A DNA stretch of 64,000 nucleotides from Nitrospira sp. (GTDB lineage Bacteria > Nitrospirota > Nitrospiria > Nitrospirales > Nitrospiraceae): positions 38,981 through 102,980 of the forward strand of contig JADYYH010000010.1 in assembly GCA_020853775.1 (NCBI GenBank). Reading direction: 5' to 3'. Shown here piece by piece: positions 42,347 through 54,144 of the stretch. A program made the translations under genes and the position numbers. The notes beneath the pieces are model-generated. The model was not told where the DNA came from. It saw only the letters and a list, made by a program, of their open reading frames with translations, and made no database searches. How positions within the stretch are numbered: the first letter of the stretch is position 1; every line of letters begins with the position of its first letter.

Positions 42347-43476
42347 GCGTCCACCTGCAGCCACGACACCCCGCAGTGAGCTCCCACGTCATACAGCGCA
42401 TCGAGACCTGGCCGGTCGATATCCCGATCACCGACCCCTTCGTCGTGGCCACTGGTGCACGCGTGACGGCGCAAAACCTCTTCATGCGCGTCATCTTGCA
42501 GGATGGGACGCAGGGGATCGGAGAGGCCGCGCCCTTTCCCGAAGTGGGAGGCGAAGATCGATCCTCCTGCCTCGCTGCCGCGAAGCGACTGGCCTCCGCC
42601 CTGATCGGACAATCCGCCGGAGACTATGAAGACCTTGCAGACCGCCTGACTGAGCAAGCTCCGCTTTTTCCCGCCGCTCGATGCGGCCTGGAAACGGCCA
42701 TCCTCGATGCCTATTGCCGGAGTCAGGGCATCCCGCTCTGGCAACTCTTGGGGCAAGCCGATGTCCGGGAGCGGGAAACTGACATCACCATCCCGATCTG
42801 CGACCTGGAAAAGACAGTCGCCCTCTCCCGCGGCTGGTACGCCCAAGGCTTCCGCCTCTTCAAGATGAAGGTCGGAACCGACGTGGAAGAAGACATTCGC
42901 CGCTTACAGGGCGTGCACGACGCGCTTCCCGGTATCAGCTTCATCGGTGACGGCAATCAGGGGTTTTCCCGCGAGGACTGCATCCGTTTCGCCGGCGGAG
43001 TGAAACAGTTCGGGGGGCGACTGGTGCTTCTGGAACAACCGGTGGTGCGAGACGATCTCGAGGGACTGCAGGCCATTCGGCATCTGACGGGCATTCCGGT
43101 GGCAGCTGACGAATCCGTCCGATCGCTGGGTGATGCACGCCGGGTGGTCGAAATGCAGGCCGCCGACTATATCAACATCAAGATCATGAAAACCGACGTG
43201 ATCGAAGCACAGCGCATCGCGGCCTTCACCCGAACGGCCGGCCTTCGACTCATGGTCGGCGGCATGCTCGAAACCCGCATCGCGATGGGATGCTCGTTCA
43301 GCCTGGTGTTAGGGCTAGGCGACTTTGACGTGCTGGACCTGGACACACCACTTCTCCTCTCGACAGATCCCATCAGTGGCGGGTATCGCTACCAAGGCCC
43401 CCGACTTCAGCCGTGGCAGGATCCGGGACTCGACATGCAGATCGCCGGACCTGCCGACTGTCTCATCATTCAATAA
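42343..43476 (+). CDS. Dipeptide epimerase, enolase superfamily
   Basis: 377 residues, the ATG overlapping the previous stop (ATGA). The enolase-superfamily catalytic motifs are all present: FKMKVG with the KxK lysine, GDGNQGF (Asp), LEQPVV (Glu), AADESVRS (Asp), and NIKIMKTD with the second Lys. This best fits the L-Ala-D/L-Glu dipeptide epimerase group that recycles cell-wall peptides, although related members epimerise other dipeptides. The coupling with a sulfite-oxidase-like gene is not obviously explained by that role. Confidence 0.9.
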   Translation: MSVHLQPRHPAVSSHVIQRIETWPVDIPITDPFVVATGARVTAQNLFMRVILQDGTQGIGEAAPFPEVGGEDRSSCLAAAKRLASALIGQSAGDYEDLADRLTEQAPLFPAARCGLETAILDAYCRSQGIPLWQLLGQADVRERETDITIPICDLEKTVALSRGWYAQGFRLFKMKVGTDVEEDIRRLQGVHDALPGISFIGDGNQGFSREDCIRFAGGVKQFGGRLVLLEQPVVRDDLEGLQAIRHLTGIPVAADESVRSLGDARRVVEMQAADYINIKIMKTDVIEAQRIAAFTRTAGLRLMVGGMLETRIAMGCSFSLVLGLGDFDVLDLDTPLLLSTDPISGGYRYQGPRLQPWQDPGLDMQIAGPADCLIIQ

Positions 43477-43652
43477 CGAGCAGCCCGCCCCTCCGTCATC
43501 GACACAGTCTCTCCCAACCGCTTCTGCAGGTTTCCCGAAATATTTTGCCGTTTTTACACTTTTCTGAAAAATTAACCTCAGGCCCGGTGGCTCCGCCGAG
43601 CGGACCACCTTTCGCACCTATCGCCACTGTACGTATCCGGGAGGAAGGTCCC

Positions 43653-44435
43653 ATGCAAGCAATCACCCCGTACCCGCGACTCGCATCAGTCTTCACGCTC
43701 TGCTGGATGGTCGGAGGCGCGGCATTGACGCTGGGAGGCTGCGTCTCGCAGCAGACCTATGACAGCGCGCGGCATGAAGTCAAAGAACGGGCCGGCGAGC
43801 TGGCGCAGACGCAGACCGATATTCATAGCCTGGAACAAGAGCGAGATGCGGCACACCTCGCCAATCAGCGCGATGAACGCGCCCTTGCCACCTTGAAGAG
43901 CGAGCTGAAACAGATTCAAGGGTCCTACGATCAACTTCACAAGGCCAACCAAGCCAAGCTGGCACTGCTGGAGCACAACATTGCCGCCTTACGTGCCAGG
44001 CATCAGGCCATGATGAAGGAGATCAGCGAAACGAAGCGGATTGAAAAACGGCTGGAAACCCTCACCACGCTGCGCGAACGGACGATGGCCACGCAGCAGT
44101 CTGGACCGGAAGCACAGGTAAGGCCGGTCGATACGATTCCACAGGAGTCGCACACGATTGCGGTGATTACACCGCACCCCTCTCAGGCCGAGACGCCCTC
44201 AGCACCGCCTACGCCGGCAGCAGCTCCGTCACCAACGACTCCTGCACCATCGACTCCTCCGTCCGCACCGGCGGTTGCCACCCCCGCACCCTCGAATGCC
44301 CCCGCAAACGTGAGCCAGGCTGCCGCTGCCCCGCCGGCTGCTCGTCCAGTCCCTACAGCCGCACCCCAGGATGAATCCTGGTTCTCCAGCGTGACCGGGT
44401 GGTTTTCCTCTTTGATTGATTGGCTATGGGCCTAA
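43653..44435 (+). CDS. Lipoprotein with coiled coil and Pro/Ala-rich C-terminal region
   Basis: 260 residues from an ATG with GGAGGAAGG upstream. The lipobox is LTLGGC. The mature part has a long coiled coil (about 45-145, heptads rich in Gln/Leu/Arg) and a Pro/Ala/Thr-rich stretch (about 165-235), then the C-terminal SWFSSVTGWFSSLIDWLW, which looks amphipathic and membrane-seeking. No family is recognised. It probably spans the periplasm from the outer membrane. Confidence 0.8.
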   Translation: MQAITPYPRLASVFTLCWMVGGAALTLGGCVSQQTYDSARHEVKERAGELAQTQTDIHSLEQERDAAHLANQRDERALATLKSELKQIQGSYDQLHKANQAKLALLEHNIAALRARHQAMMKEISETKRIEKRLETLTTLRERTMATQQSGPEAQVRPVDTIPQESHTIAVITPHPSQAETPSAPPTPAAAPSPTTPAPSTPPSAPAVATPAPSNAPANVSQAAAAPPAARPVPTAAPQDESWFSSVTGWFSSLIDWLWA

Positions 44436-44444
44436 GCTAAGAAT

Positions 44445-44481
44445 CGGCCTGGACCAGCATATCTTTTCATGGTCCGGGCCG
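44445..44481. terminator. Bidirectional hairpin
   Basis: CGGCCTGGACCA pairs with TGGTCCGGGCCG over 12 bp with one wobble and a 13-nt loop, between the lipoprotein gene and the convergent DUF3565 gene. Confidence 0.6.
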
Positions 44482-44505
44482 CATCTCATTTTCCCTCGGA
44501 GAAGT

Positions 44506-44727
44506 CTACGGAACCGCCTCGGTCGGGACGAACCCATCTCCCCCCTCTTCACACTTCTTGCAATTTAATTCAGTACCGATAAACCCCTGCCGCCCCTCTT
44601 CCGTCAGTACCCACAGACGACTCGTCATCGGCGGCTGATGGCGCACGTGCTGGCCGTGCCCGCAGCGAAGGTCGGCCACCCAATGGCCCTCCTCATCCTG
44701 GTGGTATCCGATAATCGACTGTTGCAT
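44506..44727 (-). CDS. DUF3565 small protein
   Basis: 73 residues with GGGAG 8 nt upstream. MQQSIIGYHQDEEGHWVADLRCGHGQHVRHQPP and the later ELNCKKCEEG are the DUF3565 pattern, with Cys and His positions that could bind metal. Function unknown. It lies divergent from the 44854 gene and convergent with the coiled-coil lipoprotein. Confidence 0.85.
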   Translation of the reverse strand: MQQSIIGYHQDEEGHWVADLRCGHGQHVRHQPPMTSRLWVLTEEGRQGFIGTELNCKKCEEGGDGFVPTEAVP

Positions 44728-44803
44728 GACTCACTCCCTCGTCGTGATCCGAGCGGCCCCTGGCATCCCAGCTGATGTCGTGATACCGAGGCCGGAATAG
44801 ACT

Positions 44804-44834
44804 GTGGTACACTCCACGCCAATCAGAGTACCAC
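44804..44834 (+). promoter_or_regulatory. Extended -10 promoter with overlapping inverted repeat
   Basis: TGGTACACT (44805-44813) lies 40 nt before the dehydrogenase start. GTGGTAC (44804-44810) and GTACCAC (44828-44834) form a 7-bp inverted repeat spanning the predicted transcription start, a possible operator. Confidence 0.45.
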
Positions 44835-44853
44835 GTTTCTCGGGAGGTTGCGG

Positions 44854-45753
44854 ATGGGACAGGCAGAGTTTCGTATCGGCATCGTCGGAGTCGGACGCAT
44901 GGGCGCCAACATGGCCCGCCGGCTCCACGACCTCAAGTATCAGGTTGTCGCCCTCTACGATACTGAGGCATCACGCGCGGAGACACTGGCCAACGAACTC
45001 GGCTGCAAGGCCGTGCCGACTCCAGCGCAGGTCGCTGAACCAGCAAACACGATATTGACCGTGGTCCCTGATGACGCAGCCATGCGCCACATCTATGCAC
45101 CGGGCAAACCAGAGAGCTTATTGCGGCATGCCACCAACCGGCTTTTTATCAATTGCGCGACCCTGTCGCCTGCGCTCCAGACAGAAGTCCACGCGCTGGT
45201 CGAAGGACAGGGGGGCCAGAGCCTCGAAGCCTGTATGGCGAGCAGCATTACTCAGGCCCGCCAAGGCACCCTCTATCTCATGTGTGGTGGACGACGAGAC
45301 GTGTTCGAGCGCGCGACCCCGTTACTGAAGGATTTGAGCGCGCACCTGCGCTACATCGGACCAGCGGGCGATGCCGCCAAGGTGAAGGCGCTGGTGAATA
45401 TGGTCATGAACGCCAATACCGCCGCCCTGGCGGAAGGCCTTGGATTGGCATCCGCCTTGGGATTGGATCTGACCATGTTGCGCGAGGTGTTTTCCCAGAC
45501 CGGCGCGAACTCCCGCGTCCTGGAGACCGATGGAGAAGACATGCAGCAACGCGCGCACGACTGCTACTTTTCCGCCGCTCATGCTGCGAAAGATTCAGGG
45601 ATCGCCTGCAGCCTGGCTGAACAGGTGGGACTGGAGTTCCCGCTCGCGAAAGCCACTTATGCTCAGTACCGCCGGCTGGTGACTCTCGGAAAGGGTGAAT
45701 TGGATAAGTCGGCAGTAGCAGAACTGACCTTCAGAGAGCGGCTGACTTCCTGA
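44854..45753 (+). CDS. 3-hydroxyisobutyrate dehydrogenase-like enzyme
   Basis: 299 residues from the ATG at 44854, chosen because GGGAGG lies 6 nt upstream. The Rossmann motif is GIVGVGRMGANMARRL, followed by a substrate-binding CMASSITQARQGTLYLMCGG and the catalytic-Lys segment GDAAKVKALVNMVMNAN, with Lys in the usual place of the beta-hydroxyacid dehydrogenase family. Such enzymes oxidise hydroxyacids or reduce semialdehydes (glyoxylate or succinic semialdehyde) with NAD(P). Which one applies here cannot be decided from the sequence. It converges on the lipoprotein gene, 9 bp apart. Confidence 0.88.
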   Translation: MGQAEFRIGIVGVGRMGANMARRLHDLKYQVVALYDTEASRAETLANELGCKAVPTPAQVAEPANTILTVVPDDAAMRHIYAPGKPESLLRHATNRLFINCATLSPALQTEVHALVEGQGGQSLEACMASSITQARQGTLYLMCGGRRDVFERATPLLKDLSAHLRYIGPAGDAAKVKALVNMVMNANTAALAEGLGLASALGLDLTMLREVFSQTGANSRVLETDGEDMQQRAHDCYFSAAHAAKDSGIACSLAEQVGLEFPLAKATYAQYRRLVTLGKGELDKSAVAELTFRERLTS

Positions 45754-45762
45754 CAGGTGGGA

Positions 45763-46227
45763 CTAGTGCTTTTCAAACGGCCGCTCGGGCCTGACCGAAG
45801 CAGAGATGAACTGCCACCGTTTCTGGGCGTCCACATCAAACGTCCCTAAAAACTTCGATTGTCCCACCAGCGACTGAAACTCTACCAGCCGAATCGTGCA
45901 GTGCGTTTGGTCGATCACGCGGGCATCGTACTGCCCTACCAGTGTAATCGCACCCGACGCCTGCTCATACAGGTTGCGCCTCCCGGCATATCCCGTATCC
46001 GGAAATAACTCTACCGTATCGGTACAGCCCTCAGGACCGTCCACCTGCAGCGTTAAGCGATAACGGGACAAAAACGGATGTGTGGCGACACGGGTCACCC
46101 GCAAGCGAAGTCCCGCTGAAGGCACATCAGCCTCAGCAGGCTCCGGACGATCACTGTTACAGGCCGTCAGGAGGAGGACCAGCCCCATCCCTATCCAGAC
46201 AGGTCCTCGGCTCCGCACCGGGCTCAT
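45763..46227 (-). CDS. Putative lipoprotein, unknown function
   Basis: 154 residues; the ATG overlaps the previous gene's stop (ATGA). The signal peptide ends in a lipobox (VLLLTACNS). The mature 130 residues are beta-rich, with LRLRVTRVATHPFLSRYRL and two Cys residues (GCTDTVELF, HCTIRLVEF) that may form a disulfide. Family not recognised. It is co-transcribed with the GlcG-like gene. Confidence 0.75.
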   Translation of the reverse strand: MSPVRSRGPVWIGMGLVLLLTACNSDRPEPAEADVPSAGLRLRVTRVATHPFLSRYRLTLQVDGPEGCTDTVELFPDTGYAGRRNLYEQASGAITLVGQYDARVIDQTHCTIRLVEFQSLVGQSKFLGTFDVDAQKRWQFISASVRPERPFEKH

Positions 46228-46775
46228 TTCGCGGCAGGCATCTTCGAGGCCGCCCCGATGGCATCGAGACCGGCTTCCGCACAGGCATCATCCAGGTGCG
46301 TTCCCGGCGCGCCGCCGACCCCGATCGCTCCCACCACTTCACCGGCAATTTCGATAGGCAAGCCACCACCAACCATCAAAATACTCTCGTTCATTTCGCG
46401 CAGCGCCTGCAGCGCCGGTTGCTTGGCAATCATGTCCGCCAACTCACTCGTCGCGCGCCGTAAACTGGCTGCCGTATAAGCTTTCTTTCTGCTGCTGTCG
46501 ACGGTGTGGGGACCGGCGCCGTCAGCCCGCAACATGGCCCGCAGTACACCAGCCCGATCCACAACCGATGCGCTGACCCGATAGCCATCCTTCTTACAGG
46601 CATCAAGGGCCGCCTGCGCGGCCTTCCCCGCGAGCGCTGCCGGCAAGACCGACTCTTTCGGCAACTCATCCGCTGCCTGCACCGCCCCCAGCCATCCGGA
46701 AGCCATGAGCGCCGCGGCAAGAAGGCCGGCACAACCTACCACCCGTTCAGACACCTGTATGCGCGCCCTCATCAT
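46224..46775 (-). CDS. Exported GlcG/HbpS-family (DUF336) protein
   Basis: 183 residues with AAAGGAGG upstream and a signal peptide (cleavage near VQAAD). The mature domain matches GlcG/HbpS: AQAALDACKKDGYRVSASVVDRAGVLRAMLRADGAGPHT, KAYTAASL, and GGGLPIEIAGEVVGAIGVGGAPG, shown here in parts. The family binds haem or small ligands (HbpS senses haem-related stress; GlcG is linked to glycolate use). The periplasmic form here resembles HbpS. Its translation is coupled to the lipoprotein gene downstream. Confidence 0.9.
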   Translation of the reverse strand: MMRARIQVSERVVGCAGLLAAALMASGWLGAVQAADELPKESVLPAALAGKAAQAALDACKKDGYRVSASVVDRAGVLRAMLRADGAGPHTVDSSRKKAYTAASLRRATSELADMIAKQPALQALREMNESILMVGGGLPIEIAGEVVGAIGVGGAPGTHLDDACAEAGLDAIGAASKMPAAK

Positions 46776-47101
46776 GAAGCCTCCTTTACTCCCGTTTCGT
46801 CAGTCGTGAGTCATTCACGCTACCCCGCGCGAGCCTACGGCCATCACACCGCTCTGTCAATACTCGGACTCCCTCAATAGGCTTGGTACGGGAGCGTGAT
46901 GAGCTAGGAATAGCGCGCGAACCTTGCTGACGCAGACCACTGATCGTGACGGACAGAGCGAGGAAGGGAATAACGGGCAGCATCGATCCCAGCATGGGAA
47001 AGCGCAAGTGACGCCCTGATATCCGGGCGCAACGTTTCTCTACAAGGGAAAACACCCTACCGATATATCAAGAAGGGATACGGGACAAAAACGATGGCCG
47101 C
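46776..47101. other. Intergenic region without a convincing gene
   Basis: 326 bp between two leftward genes. The 89-codon minus-strand frame at 46786-47055 has a hydrophobic stretch but no ribosome binding site and an Arg/Ser-rich tail, so I do not accept it. The AAAGGAGG site at the left end serves the GlcG-like gene. Confidence 0.5.
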
Positions 47102-47611
47102 TTAGTGTGTGGAGATGGGATGGATCACTGCATCTGAAGAGCCGGGACGATGCAACTCTTCAATCCACACCTTCGCCTGCGCGACATAGAAGGTGTAGTC
47201 GCTTTCCGGATAACTGAACACGACGGCATGGAGAAGCTGTTCGGCTTCCTGCTCACGCCCGGCGCTCAGGCTGGTGCGTGCCGCCTGCAGCGTGCATGAG
47301 GCAGCCAGGGCTTTAGGATCGACGGTGGTGCGAACCGGTTGCTTGGTGACGAATCGATCCAGGCTCTTGGGCACGTCGGGAGCGGGAACGACAGGTGTAT
47401 CGGCAGCGGATTGCCGCAATTGCTTCGCCGCAGACAACACCGTTTCAACATCACCACTCGATTGGCAATGCCGGTACAATTCCCACATCGACATCACGGA
47501 TGGCGATCGTGGTGCGGCCTCGCGGGTGGAGGAGTCGAACAATTGGCAACCGGCCAATAACATCCCGACCGTCAACAATAGAAATGACTGTGGCCCAGAG
47601 GAAGAGACCAT
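47102..47611 (-). CDS. Putative lipoprotein, unknown function
   Basis: 169 residues with a lipobox (GMLLAGCQLF, Cys22). The mature part has a helical repeat-like composition (LYRHCQSSGDVETVLSAAKQLRQ, ALAASCTLQAARTSLSAGREQEAEQLLHAVV), resembling a short TPR-like solenoid. It ends near YVAQAKVWIEELHR. Family not identified. It stands alone with an AAGGAT site before the ATG. Confidence 0.75.
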   Translation of the reverse strand: MVSSSGPQSFLLLTVGMLLAGCQLFDSSTREAAPRSPSVMSMWELYRHCQSSGDVETVLSAAKQLRQSAADTPVVPAPDVPKSLDRFVTKQPVRTTVDPKALAASCTLQAARTSLSAGREQEAEQLLHAVVFSYPESDYTFYVAQAKVWIEELHRPGSSDAVIHPISTH

Positions 47612-47752
47612 AATGCTATCCTTACCGGATCGGTTCCGACGCTGTCAAGAATTTCGGGGAGGAATTGACAGAAACGAGCGAGGATCTGTGACAGCGGCGT
47701 CGCGATGAGGACGACAGAGCGTCGTCTGCTGTGAGGCGACACGACGAATGAA

Positions 47753-49738
47753 TCACGTCGAGCGCGGCGGCGGTTCGCGGAGCACTCCGATATCTTCAAT
47801 GAGCGCACGCAATGGCTCAGCCACGGACCAGGCCTGCGCAAAACAACCGCGTGGACGGTGTGGAAGTTGCCCATCAAAAATTTCCGACACGTGCCCCATA
47901 CAACCCTCGTCCACGTGTTCGGACACCCCCTCCAGAAACTGTCGCGCTTCACGCCGCACGGCCTCGTGGTCGCCATAGGTCTTCACCCAGGCCGTCACGA
48001 ACGGGCCGAGGAGAAACGGCCACACCGTTCCTTGATGGTAGGCCCCGTCCCGCTCGGACACGCCGCCTTCATAGGACGCACAGAATCGAATATCTTCCGG
48101 AGCGAGCGTGCGTAGCCCCACCGGTGTGAGCAGCCGTTCCTTCATGAGCTGCAGGATCTGTTTCGCCTGCGCCTCGGTCACCAGCTGATCATCCAACGCC
48201 AGGGCAAAAATCTGATTGGGGCGAAGAGAGGCGTCGTCTCCCGTCGGGCCGTCCACGACATCCAGCAGATACCCTCCCGTCCGATACCAGAACCGCTCAC
48301 GAAACGAGACCGTCGCGCGGGCGCGATCCTGCCGGCATTGCGCCGCATAGGCGGTTTCGTCGAACTGGTCTGCCAGCGACGCCGCCACGGCCAGCGCCCG
48401 CACCCAGAGGGCCTGCACCTCCACCGGCTTGCCATGCCTCGGCGTGACGACCCAATCGCCGATTTTGACGTCCATCCAGGTCAGCTGCACACCGTCCACC
48501 CCGCCGGTGATCAATCCGTCCTGGTCCATGCGAATGCCAAACCGCGTGCCCTGGCGATACCCGTCAAGAATCTGTTTGATGGCGGGCCAGGCGACCGCGC
48601 GGACTCCGGCCAGATCGCGACTGTAATGCAGATATCGATCCACGGCATGAATGAACCACAAGGAAGCATCGATGGTGTTGTATTCGGGCTGTTCCCCGAT
48701 GTCGGGAAATCGGTTCGGCAACATCCCCTGAGAGACGTAGGACGCAACCGCCTCGATCACCTGCCGTGCCACCTGGTAACGCCCGGTCACCAGGCAGAGA
48801 CCCGGCAATGCCACAAATGTGTCCCGCCCCCAATCGGCGAACCAGGGATACCCGGCGACCACGGTCTGCCGGGCCCCTCGCTGCACGAGATACGCGCCTG
48901 TTGCGGCCCACAACCGGCGCGTCAGGACATCATCGGTCTGGATGGAGTGCCGCGCCTCTCTGCGACGGAGACGTTCAGACTCGATCGCTTGCGTCACGTC
49001 GTAGGACGGCAGCGTCTCGCTGGTGAAGACCAGTTCCGCCGCGGTCCCGGGCGTGAGGGCGAACACACATTCTCCCGGCGACCACCAGTCCTCGACATGA
49101 TCGAGTCCGCGTTCCCGCTCCACACGATAGTTGACATGACGATACCAATCCGGTCCGTGATGGTACTGCCCGTTGTGAAACGCTCGCACGCCCGGCATCC
49201 CTTCATAGGGAGACCACATGACCTGATGGTCTTGCGTCGTCGCCTCGCTCCGAACGGCGGCGTTTTCTCTCTGTGTCGCATGAAAATCCCGCGCCGACAG
49301 CATCGGACGGACCCGCAACACCACCGGCGATGAGGCCTCATCCACCAGACGCCAGCGCAGGATCACCAGGTCGCGTCCCTGAGGACACAGCAGTTCTCGG
49401 ACCAGGCTGATGCCATGCCCGGCGTAATGCCACGTCGGCCAGGGATCGGCGGAAAATTCTTCGCAATACTGGTAACCTTCCGGATGCACGGCGTCGTGAT
49501 AGAGATTGGTCGACAACGGGAAGGTCCGTCCGCCGCTTTCCACGAATTCCTCAACGTGGTTCACGAGCACGACGCGGTCGACCGGCGGGTGCCTCGCGAC
49601 CAAGAGCAAGGCATGGTAGCGGCGCGTGTTGGCGCCCGCGACCGTGCCCGACGCATAGCCTCCGCGGCCATTCGTCTCCAGCCACTCCAGACTCAATGCC
49701 TGCTCCAGATCCTGACAACGTCGCGAATCGATGCGCAT
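47753..49738 (-). CDS. Amylo-alpha-1,6-glucosidase / glycogen-debranching-type enzyme
   Basis: 661 residues from the ATG at 49738, preferred because GGAG lies 7 nt upstream. The N-terminal beta-rich domain begins LEWLETNGRGGYASGTVAGANTRRYH, and the C-terminal (alpha/alpha)6 catalytic barrel has FADWGRDTFVALPGL and LYHQGTVWPFLLGPFV. These are hallmarks of archaeal-type debranching enzymes that remove alpha-1,6 branches from glycogen-like glucans. The gene follows the large glucosidase gene after 14 nt, so the two should act on the same storage or trehalose-like glucan. Confidence 0.93.
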   Translation of the reverse strand: MRIDSRRCQDLEQALSLEWLETNGRGGYASGTVAGANTRRYHALLLVARHPPVDRVVLVNHVEEFVESGGRTFPLSTNLYHDAVHPEGYQYCEEFSADPWPTWHYAGHGISLVRELLCPQGRDLVILRWRLVDEASSPVVLRVRPMLSARDFHATQRENAAVRSEATTQDHQVMWSPYEGMPGVRAFHNGQYHHGPDWYRHVNYRVERERGLDHVEDWWSPGECVFALTPGTAAELVFTSETLPSYDVTQAIESERLRRREARHSIQTDDVLTRRLWAATGAYLVQRGARQTVVAGYPWFADWGRDTFVALPGLCLVTGRYQVARQVIEAVASYVSQGMLPNRFPDIGEQPEYNTIDASLWFIHAVDRYLHYSRDLAGVRAVAWPAIKQILDGYRQGTRFGIRMDQDGLITGGVDGVQLTWMDVKIGDWVVTPRHGKPVEVQALWVRALAVAASLADQFDETAYAAQCRQDRARATVSFRERFWYRTGGYLLDVVDGPTGDDASLRPNQIFALALDDQLVTEAQAKQILQLMKERLLTPVGLRTLAPEDIRFCASYEGGVSERDGAYHQGTVWPFLLGPFVTAWVKTYGDHEAVRREARQFLEGVSEHVDEGCMGHVSEIFDGQLPHRPRGCFAQAWSVAEPLRALIEDIGVLREPPPRST

Positions 49739-49752
49739 CACAGGTCTCCGGC

Positions 49753-52428
<2,676 letters not shown>

Positions 52429-52686
52429 ATGCACAGACTCCTTCTTTTGCCGGCCGCCCCTTGACCACAAAACGGCGCCAGCATGCACCGGGCATCGAAA
52501 AGATTCAACAGGGATTCGTGCAACGCCGAAGGGGGTCACTGCCTGAGGATGGTACTGCGGGAACAGAGCGGCTGATTAAACCCGAGCCTCAGCAGCGGTC
52601 GTCAGAGAGGCGCCGCGAGAAACCTGAGACAGACCCTGCAATGGTTTGAAGGACGGAGGGGAGGGGAATGCGTGAGGGCAGAGCAA

Positions 52687-52872
52687 CTAGCTCCAGACGA
52701 CGGTTTCCTGGTTCATGAGATAGTCGATGACCTCGATGCTATCCCGCAACTGGAGTTGTGCCTGCTCCGACATCGGCAAAATTGCCCCGAGGAGCTTGCC
52801 GGACTCCACCTCTGCCAGGTTGGGAATCCCGTCGGTACTGCGTTTTTCGAGATCGAATCGAAAGCTGGCCAC
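52687..52872 (-). CDS. Small protein, unknown function
   Basis: 61 residues from a GTG at 52872 with an excellent GGAGG site 6 nt upstream. Sequence MASFRFDLEKRSTDGIPNLAEVESGKLLG and a LNQETVVWS-like end (YLMNQETVVW). It is 258 bp upstream of the glucosidase gene in the same direction. No family recognised. Confidence 0.65.
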   Translation of the reverse strand: MASFRFDLEKRSTDGIPNLAEVESGKLLGAILPMSEQAQLQLRDSIEVIDYLMNQETVVWS

Positions 52873-53028
52873 GTCTTACCTCCAATCCTTTGTCGGTCGT
52901 AGTGCAGCAATTCTTGAGCCACGGAGGAGCCCGATGCATGCATGGCTCACCATGAAGCATACCACAGGGTTTCCGTCGCGGAGACGAGCCAGATAACCTC
53001 TTAATTTGTTGTACGTTCCGACTGAAAT

Positions 53029-54072
53029 TCAGTGGGAGGCGCTCAAGGGCGGGAGCGCGCCGAGATACGGAAAGGTGCCGATTTTGACGAGCGAGGTATC
53101 CGCTCGAAGCCTAAAATCATCTTTCGCAGTGTCAACGAACCTGGGGTCCACCGTCAAATCAGAATCGGGCTTCAGTTCCGGCGCCGGCTGGTTCGGAGTT
53201 CCCGACCGGAGATAGTTGGAACCTGAATTCTGCATATCATTGTAGGAGAAGAGCACCCGGCTTGAGGCTCCCACGACAAAGCCGTAGGCATTGAGGCTCA
53301 CAATATTGCCGGAGGCTTCATTTTGGGATGTGCCGAGAAAGGCGGCCCCTCCGCCGTTTTTCACGAACGTGTTCCCCACCAACACCGCCTGCGCCTGATC
53401 ATTGACGATCACGGCCTCGAAGAGGCTTCGGGTAATGACATTCCGTTCCAGCCGCACGGTGGATTTCCCTGCAACACTGACGCCGTGATCGTTGTCGTGG
53501 ATGAAATTGCCACGCATGACGGCCTGAGAATTGGCAAATTGCACACCGGTGGTTTCACTGCCGCCGATATCGCAATCCTCAATGCGCACATCCTCCACCT
53601 GCTGGGTAAACAGCATGCCCTTCACCCGCGCATGATGAAAGTGAATGCCGCGGCCATTAAACATTCCCATCGCATGCCCGCCATGTTCATTGACGGTGAT
53701 CCCGGAGATTTCGATATTGGTCGCGCCATAGGGCCATTTGCCGATGTGAAACACGCCCACCCGCTCGCGACCGAGGATCGTCACCTGATCCATGCCGGCC
53801 CCGATCAAGCGGACGTTTTCTTTGCTGTGGATGGTCACGTCTTCGGGATAGGCGCCGGGACGGATCAGAATGGTGTCGCCTGTTTTCGCGGCATCCACCG
53901 CTTCCTGAATGGAACGATACTGGCCCGAGCCGTCCAGCGCCACGACCAACGGCGGCCGTTCCCCTGGAGCCTCTTCCGCTCTCACCGGGGCCATACTCAC
54001 CGCTCCGACCGAGACACACAATAATGCGGCCTGCAGGAACCAATGTTTCATCATCTTCATAGGGATGGTCAT
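53029..54072 (-). CDS. Exported parallel beta-helix (NosD-like) protein
   Basis: 347 residues from the ATG at 54072 (start chosen for the signal peptide KMMKHWFLQAALLCVSVGAVSMA). The mature part begins LVVALDGSGQYRSIQEAVDAAKTGDTILIRPGAY, the classic start of NosD/pectate-lyase-like right-handed beta-helices, and contains repeating ESGNxI-like turns (VRLERNVITRSLFEA; AVLVGNTFVKNGGGAAF; EASGNIVSLNAYGFVV). No lyase catalytic residues are clear. Such proteins bind or process polysaccharide, or assist copper/metalloenzyme maturation when next to nos genes, which are absent here. Confidence 0.85.
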   Translation of the reverse strand: MTIPMKMMKHWFLQAALLCVSVGAVSMAPVRAEEAPGERPPLVVALDGSGQYRSIQEAVDAAKTGDTILIRPGAYPEDVTIHSKENVRLIGAGMDQVTILGRERVGVFHIGKWPYGATNIEISGITVNEHGGHAMGMFNGRGIHFHHARVKGMLFTQQVEDVRIEDCDIGGSETTGVQFANSQAVMRGNFIHDNDHGVSVAGKSTVRLERNVITRSLFEAVIVNDQAQAVLVGNTFVKNGGGAAFLGTSQNEASGNIVSLNAYGFVVGASSRVLFSYNDMQNSGSNYLRSGTPNQPAPELKPDSDLTVDPRFVDTAKDDFRLRADTSLVKIGTFPYLGALPPLSASH

Positions 54073-54127
54073 ACCGCTGGCCATAGCGAGAAGTCAACCG
54101 ACCATCGTTGCGGGGACAGGACCCCCA

Positions 54128-54136
54128 TGGTATCTT
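54128..54136 (+). promoter_or_regulatory. Extended -10 promoter of coaE
   Basis: TGGTATCTT ends 8 nt before the ATG at 54145, predicting a leader of 1-2 nt. Confidence 0.5.
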
Positions 54137-54144
54137 CCCGCCCT

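Noticed and set aside
43477-43652. Riboswitch or promoter in the AT-rich leader before the coiled-coil lipoprotein
   Set aside because: An AT-rich patch (about 43535-43580) is visible, but no matching -35/-10 pair or recognisable aptamer fold.
46786-47055. Leftward 89-codon frame upstream of the GlcG-like gene
   Set aside because: No ribosome binding site, Arg/Ser-rich tail, no recognisable domain.
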